A program made the translations under genes and the position numbers. Under the pieces are notes generated by a model. The model searched no databases, was not told the origin of the DNA, and saw nothing but the letters and a program-made list of their open reading frames with translations. A stretch of 64,000 nt of DNA from Vigna angularis (taxonomy: Eukaryota; Streptophyta; Magnoliopsida; Fabales; Fabaceae), in assembly GCF_016808095.1 (NCBI RefSeq), contig NC_068971.1, positions 16,976,501 through 17,040,500 on the forward strand. The letters run 5' to 3'. Positions 57,604 to 64,000 of this stretch are shown piece after piece; the first letter of the stretch is position 1; each line of letters opens with the position of its first letter.

Positions 57604-58504
57604 GTTGATTGATTGTTTTTGTCTCTTTCATTGTAGTAGTATAATAGGGGTGTGCATAAGTAACCTGAGAATTGAATTGCAGGGAACCAGTGAGGGGCAT
57701 GTTTAGGAGGCACGTAGGTTAAGAAAAGAAGGAGAAGAGCACTTCACGAAAGTGCCGTTGAGCGGCAAGTTACCGTTGCGCGGTACTATCGGAGAGTGGG
57801 TTTAGTTTCCCCTTAGCGGGACCCGAGCCCATTAGGGTATTTTTATACCCTAAGCTGCGCATAAGCTTCTATTTTCAGGCTCTTCTCTGCACACTCACTC
57901 ACACATACCTTTTCCAAGGTTCTCCACATCTTTTCCCTCTTCCCTCTTGAGAAAATCTCTCTTTCACTCACTTGCTCACTAGTTTTGCATCTAAGTTTGG
58001 GGTTGGGAGAGAGCATCATTGAAGGGGCTGATTTCTTCTTTGTGGTACTAATGCTTAACAATGTATCGTTTGGTTTTGTGAATTATGTTTGATGCAGGGA
58101 TGGCCTCCTCATCGGGCAAAGAGAATCAAGACTATAAGATCCAAGAAGAAGGAGGATACAGAGGACAACTCAGATTGAGGAGGAGTTGAGATAGCATTTA
58201 CTGATGAATGCTATCATGAACTTATGCTTTTGTTGGTTTAAGTGTTCTGAACTTATTTACTTTTGTTTTAGATTAAGGTTGATGTACTCTATTGGAAACC
58301 TGGTTTGTTATGATGGTTTGCTATTGACTGTGATTGTGTGATAAGTAATGCTTGATGATGATTATTGATTGATTGATGTTGAGATAGATGTGCACATAAA
58401 ATGCTTATACAGGTGATTCACAAGCTTTGTGAACAAATGCAGGATAATATGATTGTGATTGTGAGATTAAGCCGGATGTGTATGTCAAATGTGAATGAGC
58501 TTAT
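57604..58504 (+). other. Element B region with vestigial last exon and strong hairpin
   Basis: Contains CCGTTGAGCGG-type palindromes (57750-57795), a T-rich stretch and an acceptor-like TTTGATGCAG (to 58097). After it, one frame reads from ATG 58100 (MASSSGKENQDYK) to TGA 58187-58189; another reads a basic segment and an acidic end EDTEDNSD to TGA 58176-58178. I cannot tell which is the relic of the original ORF. A 9-bp stem hairpin with loop TACTGATG follows at 58190-58215. Confidence 0.5.
58190..58215 (+). promoter_or_regulatory. 9-bp hairpin with TACTGATG loop after the last exon
   Basis: Arms GATAGCATT and AATGCTATC, perfect. Same structure in element A (15957-15982); element E has TGGCAT/ATGCCA with the same loop at the same place relative to a stop codon (63717-63738). 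Confidence 0.8.
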
Positions 58505-59814
58505 TGATGACAGATTTATGATCACCAAAATATGATGTCACAAACTTGTTTTACAATCGGCAAGTATGACCGAATCGTTCAAGTAATAAACTTGGTAAGA
58601 CCAAGTATCGTTCTCCCAAAGGACTCACGGCCTAGTTTAGTTATGTGATTTGTTGATTAGCTAAGACTTAAGAATGAAATAATTGGATTTTACTATGCAA
58701 AAGACGAAAATAAACATGTATGCATGAATGTGATCAATGGCTAAAGCAAAATACAAACACTTTCAATGGAATATATGGATGAGTATGTTGTTGGGGTTAT
58801 CAATTTCATCTTATCCACTCTCATATATTTTAGGAATTCAACATTCAATTCATCATTGTTAATGCCACTCTCTAAATTACCTTTCAAAGAAGGCTTCTCC
58901 CTAATTACGAGTTCATACGATTCCTAGCATTCCTAATAATTAGTTTATTTAGCGCAGGAGCTTAAGGCAACCAATATACCTATTGGGAGAAATTCCCCGG
59001 ATCTAGACTTCCCCGTACGTTCCCGTATCGACAAAACCAATAATCATGCATTGAATGAGTTAAACAAAGCAAGCTTTGAGCAAAGAGGAAAAACCCTAAC
59101 TAATGATGAAAGAAAGCATAGGTCTTAGATTAAGATGTAAACACAAATTCCATATATGAGAGCTTCAAAAGATTACATTGATTCCCCAACAAACATACAA
59201 GGTTTAGTTCACCATATTCATGGTGAACCTAGATGAACAATAATGAAAGAATGAAGGATAAAACCCTAGAAAGGTGAAGAGGTAGCCTGAGCATCCAAGA
59301 TCCTCCTTCAAAGGGGTGGAAGAGAGAGTGTTTGCTTCGTTCCAGCCAAAGATACAAACCCTAGGAAACCCTAAAGCTTATATACTATTCGTAAATTACA
59401 GAAAATTAGGCCCAAGCCCAAAAATAGTGCCGCTCAGCGGTAAAGTACCGCTCAACGGTAAGTGCGTGAGTTGGTTTCTTCCCCTCAGCGGCCATTTTGC
59501 CCCTCAGCGCATCCAACGTCAACTCCTGAGTGCCGCTCAGCGGTAAACTGCCGCTGAGCGGCAGTTGCGGCTTCTCCTTTTGCACTTTTTGATGTCTTTT
59601 CTGATTCCATCTCTCTCCTTCTTCACTTCTTTCACCAAATTCACCTTAAAACCTGCACAAAAAACACTGAAATCAAGCATAAACCTGTCCAGCTCTCTTA
59701 TTTATGAAAATATGAACAAAAGCATGATTTCAAGCTAGTTTCTAAGTGTTAAAGGTTGCTTTTAGCATCAATTTTAAGCATGAAAATAACAGTTTTTCAA
59801 CTGTTATCACTTAT
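58500..59814 (-). mobile_element. Solo LTR (1305 bp) nested in element B
   Basis: 58505-59809 is an LTR of the same family in opposite orientation, flanked by perfect CTTAT duplications (58500-58504 and 59810-59814). Terminal hairpin 59786-59807. Confidence 0.95.
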
Positions 59815-60757
59815 ATGTGAGGTTTTGAGCTCCAGAGTTTTTATTGATTGAATGCTATTACTTTGGAAACATGAATGATTTTGCCCAGGTTTTCTATGAT
59901 TGAATCAATTGCTTGTTTTGCATCATATGATCAAGGCCGTTTGTTGGAACCCTTTTTATTGGCCAAATTCATAAAGTTGGCCCATTAAAAGAGAACACTT
60001 TGTGTTCTATCCTTTGAACCCTTAGCCTTGAACATAAATTGAAAACCCTTGTTGAAAAAGCTTTACCTTGAGTTAAGTAGAAAATCTTTTGTGGTATTGT
60101 TAAATGTTCAAGTTTGGGGTTGTTGGGAAAGCATGAAAAAGGAAAAGCATTGAGCTAAAAGTTAAGAATAAGAATGTGAAAAGAAAAGAAAAAGAGAAAG
60201 AAAAGAAAAGAAAAAGCAAAGCTCAATGCAAAAGAAAGTTGGGAAAAATAAGAATAATTGTGTTGTTATGATTCTCTTAACTCAAGGATTTTGTGATCCA
60301 GAAAAACCAATTTTCTTGTTAGCCCAGCCACGTTATAAGCCATTGAAAAGTCCTTGTGATGATGCATGCTTGTTAATGTTTTTGATTGTGATTAAATGAA
60401 AGGCAAAGTTGATTCATGTGACATTGTGATAGTGGAGTGAATGAGTGATTACCTCTTATACACTTGAGTGTGAGTGAAACACTTTACCTGGTGAGGAAGT
60501 ATTCCATGAGCACATGAACATCCATGCTTAATTGATTGATCATTCATGAAAAATAGCATTTGTTGGATATTAAATAACTTTGTGAACACTAAAGCATGTG
60601 CACATCTTGATTGAAATCTTGGTTATAAGTTTGATTGAAGTCTTTACTTATCTTGAAAAGAAGATTTTTGAATGAGTGAACCATCATATGAATTGGTAGA
60701 AGAATTGAGTTACATCTTGTTTGCTTGAGGACAAGCAAAGTTCTAAGTTTGGGGTTG
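59815..60757 (+). other. Element B 3' untranslated region, hairpin and polypurine tract
   Basis: Non-coding continuation, complementary to 14722-15670 of element A. A purine tract (about 60176-60222) mirrors the pyrimidine tract of A. Just before the LTR, TTTGCTTG and CAAGCAAA form a perfect 8-bp stem around AGGA (60720-60739), followed by AAGTTTGGGGTTG (60745-60757), the polypurine tract. Confidence 0.75.
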
Positions 60758-62041
60758 TGATAACAGTTGAAAAACTGTTATTTTCATGCTTGAAATTGAT
60801 ACTAAGAGCAACCTTTAACACTTAGAAACTAGCTTGAAATCATGCTTTTGTTCATATTTTCCGAAATAAGAGAGCTGGAAAGGTTTATGCTTGATTTCAG
60901 TGTTTTTGTGTAGGTTTTAAGGTGAATTTGGTGAAAGAAGTGAAGAAGGAGAGAGATGGAATCAGAAAAGACATCAAAAAGTGCAAAAGGAGAAGCCGCA
61001 ACTGCCGCTCAGCGGCAGTTTACCGCTTAGCGGCACTCAGGAGCTCACGGGGGATCCGCTGAGGGGCAAAATGGCCGCTGAGGGGAAGAAACCAACTCAC
61101 GCACTTACCGCTGAGCGGCACACTTATGGGCTTGGGCCTAAATTTTCTGTAATTTTAGAATATTATATAAGCTTTAGGACGTCCTAGGGTTTGTATCTTT
61201 GGTAGAAACGAAGCAAACACTCTCTCTTCCACCCCTTTGAAGGAGGATCTTGGATGCTCAGGCTACCTCTTCACCTTTCTAGGGTTTTATCTTTCATTCT
61301 TTCATTATTATTCATCTAGTTTCACCATGAATATGGTGAACTAAACCTTGTATTGTTGTTGGGGAATCAATGTAGTCTTGTGAAACTCTCATATATAGAA
61401 TTTGTTTTTACATCTTATATTAAGACCTATGTTTTCTTTCATCATTTGTTAGGGTTTTTCCTCTTTGCTCAATGCTTGCTTTGTTTAACTCATTCATTGC
61501 ATGGTTATTGATTTTGTCGATACGGGAACGTACGGGGAAGTCTAGATCCGGGGAATTTCTCCCAATAGTATATTGGTTGCCGTTAAGCTCCTGCACTAAA
61601 AGAACTAATTATTAGGAATGCTAGGAATCGTATGAACTCGTAATTAGGGATAGGCCTTCTTGCAAGGTAATTTAGAGAGTGGCATTAACAATGATGAAAA
61701 GAATGTTGAATTCCTAAAGTATATGAGAGTGGATAAGATTAAATTGATAACCCCAACAACATACTCATCCATATATTCCATTGAAGTGTTTGTATTTTGT
61801 TTTAGCCATTGATCAAATTCATGCATACATGTTTATTTTCTGTTTTGCATATTAAACTCCACTTATTTCGTTCTTAAGTCTTAAATAATCAACGAATCAC
61901 ATAACTAAACTAGGCTGTGAGTCCTTTGGGAGAACGATACTTGGTCTTACCGAGTTTATTACTAGAAACGATTCGGTCACACTTGCCGATTGTTAAACAA
62001 GTTTGTGGCGCCGTTTTTCGGTGTTCATAAATTTGTCATCA
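60758..62041 (+). repeat. Element B 3' LTR (1284 bp)
   Basis: TGATAACAG...GTCATCA, nearly identical to 53319-54621 except for small changes and the missing palindrome segment near 61105. Terminal hairpin 60760-60781. Confidence 0.93.
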
Positions 62042-62355
62042 CCTGGGCGGTGAGCGGCACTCTTCTACGCTTAAGCCTCCAAAAAGGGCGTCAAACTTTC
62101 GAGCATTCCTCCTTTCTGGTGCTTTTCCAAGCCTTTCTAAGCTCCATCTCCTTGGCACTTTATCTCTGCTTTCCATATTATCTCATTTCCTGACAAAACA
62201 AGGGAAATTAGTCATAAAACCATCAAATTCAACCTCAACTCTCTTATTCATACAACTTAATAGAAAAACATGATTCCAATCAAGTTTCTAAGCAGAAAAG
62301 GATGCATTTAGTGTCAAAATTACATTACAGATAACGATATTTTCAACCGTTATCA
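62042..62355 (-). repeat. Element E 3' LTR, right part
   Basis: Continues the LTR cut by element B; ends CGTTATCA at 62355. Close to the element D LTR (CTTTCTAAGCTCCATCTCCTT segment). Terminal hairpin at about 62332-62353 is damaged. Confidence 0.82.
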
Positions 62356-64000
62356 CAACCCCAAACTTAGAACTTTGCTTGTCCTTAAGCAAAATAGAAT
62401 GTAACTCAGCTTTCCAAAACAATCACTACAATGACACAACATTTTTCAAAAACTTTTTCTTCTAGGACAAGAAATCACTTTTATCAACTCAGCATACAAA
62501 TGTCAGTCAAGATGTGCAGATGCCTTAATTCAATCAAAATCAATGTGATGCTCAAATATTTCAACAGATGTTATCCTTAGGAATGATCAATCAAGCAAGC
62601 AAAGATGTAATCAGAGATTCAAGGAACTATTCCTCACCAAGGAAAGTGTTTCACTCAAGCACTCAAAAGTGTATCACTCAAGCACTCAAAAGTGTATCAC
62701 TCAACTCAAAGGTGTATAGTGAGGTGTTGGTGTCTTTTTCACTCTACTATCACAAATTCATACAAATTAACTTTGCCTTTCATTTAACCACAATCAAACA
62801 TACTCACAAGCAAGTTGTCATCATAAGGGCTTTTCATGGCTTGTAATTTGGCTGGGCTAAGAAGGAAATTGGTTTTTCTGGTCAGCAAAATCCTTGAGTT
62901 GAGAGAGACATTTATGATTTCATCATTCAAGCACAAATTCTCTTTCTTTTTCCCAGCTTTCCCTTGCATTGAGCTTTTCTTTTCTTTATTTTTCTTTTTC
63001 TTTTTGCTTTTACTTTTCATGTACTCACTATTTAGCTCAATGCTTTTTCTTTTCCTTTCTCAATCTTTCCAGCAACCCCAAACTTGAACCTTTATCAATA
63101 CCTTACAAATGTTCTCAACTTAACTCAAGGTAAAAATTGTCACAGAGGGTTTTCAAAAATTGCATAAGGCTCAAGGTTTAAAGGTTAAAACAAATTATTT
63201 TCTTTTCAATGGTCAAAAATCATGTGAAGGCTAAAAGAATAAGGGATAACAAAAGATGGCCTTGATCATATGAAACCTGTAAGCAAGTAGATCAATCAAA
63301 GAAAATTTGGGCAAAATCATTCATGCTTCCAAAGTAATAGCAATTATTCACAATAACTCTGAAACCCAAAACTCACACAGGTAAACTCTCAAGTCCCAGA
63401 ATTCAGAAAAATACCCTGCTCAGTATCTCAATCAAATTTTACCTCAAGCACTTGTTTCATACACTGTGAGCCATCACCTGTATGTTAGCACATCATCCAT
63501 CATCTCAACATTAATCAATACACTAGAGTATCACAAGGCAATACTTATCACAAAACATAGTACAGTTGAATCAAAGTAGTGTAATTCATTCAAGCAGAGT
63601 ACAATAATTCTATACTACAATCAAAAGGAAAACAATGAAAACAGAAACAAAATAAAGTTTAACAATCAAAGCAATAAAAATAGTAAAATAACAGAAATCC
63701 TGTTCTAGAACAAAGGTGGCATTCATCAGTAGATGCCAACTTCAACTCATGACTCATCATCATCAGAGTCCTCATCCTCCTCAGCTTCCTCATCCTCATC
63801 ATCCTCGTCTTCAGCGTCCTCATCCATGGCTGAAGCTTCAACTCTACCACCCTCTTGTGCTGGGTCAACGGGCCATGCCACTCGGGCTACAAATTCCTCT
63901 TGAGATATGAACTCGGGCTGCAAATTCCTCCTGAGATATGAACATGCCGCTTGAGCCCACTTAAAAACCCAAATCTGCAGATCGCGCCGCACGAGCGCCC
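62356..64000 (-). mobile_element. Element E: 3' region of another Athila-type element, runs off the window
   Basis: In element sense the polypurine tract and adjacent hairpin (62393-62356) lie next to the LTR, preceded by a long untranslated stretch colinear with elements A and B (for example the AAAGGCAAAGTTAATTTG-like and CACTTGAGTG-like phrases) and by the end of a coding region (63747 onward). It shows what stands in place of the deleted ORF of A and B. Confidence 0.75.
63747..64000 (-). pseudogene. C-terminal part of an Athila-type ORF, acidic tail, partial
   Basis: Open to the window edge on its 5' side. It reads KWAQAACSYLRR, then EEFVARVAWPVDPAQEGG, a segment I recognise as typical near the end of plant Athila-type ORF proteins (so-called plant transposon protein), then a strongly acidic tail of Asp and Glu ending DSDDDES and TGA. 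A 31-bp direct duplication (63883-63913 and 63914-63944) is not a multiple of three, so the frame upstream of it is probably shifted. The acidic tail and the following hairpin correspond to the short EDTEDNSD end in element B. Confidence 0.6.

Larger units (their letters stand above)
53319..62041 (+). mobile_element. Element B: second copy of the non-autonomous Athila-like family
   Basis: Plus-strand counterpart of element A: 5' LTR 53319-54621, tRNA-Asp primer site, gag-protease frame 54846-57272, 47-nt blocks and hairpin array 57282-57603, vestigial last exon about 58099-58189, nested solo LTR 58505-59809, polypurine tract and 3' LTR 60758-62041. Flanks CCCGG (53314-53318) and CCTGG (62042-62046) form a target duplication with one C-to-T change at a CpG. 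Coding and non-coding parts are nearly identical to A, yet the disabling mutations differ, so the two copies derive from a recent common source. No reverse transcriptase or integrase. Confidence 0.93.

Noticed and set aside
1..64000. tRNA, rRNA or other structural RNA genes
   Set aside because: None recognised. The tRNA-Asp-like matches at 19542, 28738, 50321 and 54628 are retroelement primer sites, not tRNA genes.

Overview
The window is repeat-rich plant nuclear DNA, most likely from a papilionoid legume of the Phaseoleae type (Vigna or Phaseolus relatives). The grounds are a DUF247 gene, a degenerate plant NLR gene, CACTA and Mutator transposons, and Athila-type gypsy retrotransposons primed by tRNA-Asp. 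The genus is inference from the style of the repeats; nothing here names a species.

Layout. 1-12.4 kb is the only gene-bearing part: a retroelement fragment with many ATCGATTAC palindromes (1-800), a terminal exon of an unrecognised gene (930-1291), an intact DUF247 gene (2486-3853, minus), a small two-exon gene (5214-5937), a GC-rich TE-like island (about 7.1-8.2 kb) and an NLR relic lacking its NB-ARC domain and split by a 380-bp solo LTR (9764-11925). From 12432 to about 26611 lies a CACTA (En/Spm) transposon with hairpin-rich subterminal repeats and two degenerate genes (TNP2-type and Transposase_24-type). It carries inside it a complete 7.4-kb non-autonomous gypsy element (element A, 13419-20850). 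A second CACTA fragment (27.1-28.2 kb), a truncated gypsy element (element C, 28.2-30.1 kb), a Mutator transposase relic with a convergent GRF zinc-finger relic and a 333-bp tandem array (30.1-34.0 kb) follow.

34-40.6 kb is TE-derived and AT-rich sequence, including a 30-unit array of a 20-bp repeat. 40.6-53.0 kb is a truncated, minus-strand Athila-type element with pol (element D), broken by two long TGTAACACCC-ended insertions and by a solo LTR in its own LTR. 53.3-62.0 kb is a second copy of the non-autonomous family (element B), on the plus strand, with a nested solo LTR. It sits in the LTR of another Athila-type element (element E) that runs off the right edge.

The most interesting signal is in the Athila-like family (A, B, C, D, E). 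These elements share a series of RNA-hairpin-like modules: a 9-bp stem with a GAAA loop at the LTR start that shows compensatory change inside one LTR family, an array of hairpins with a constant TACTGA(T/A)G loop and different but self-complementary stems, a 47-nt block duplicated on either side of that array, a hairpin right after the last ORF, and a hairpin just before the polypurine tract. Elements A and B keep gag and protease, have lost reverse transcriptase and integrase, and carry different lesions, so they would depend on enzymes supplied in trans. All coordinates come from reading the sequence by eye; no alignments or database searches were run.
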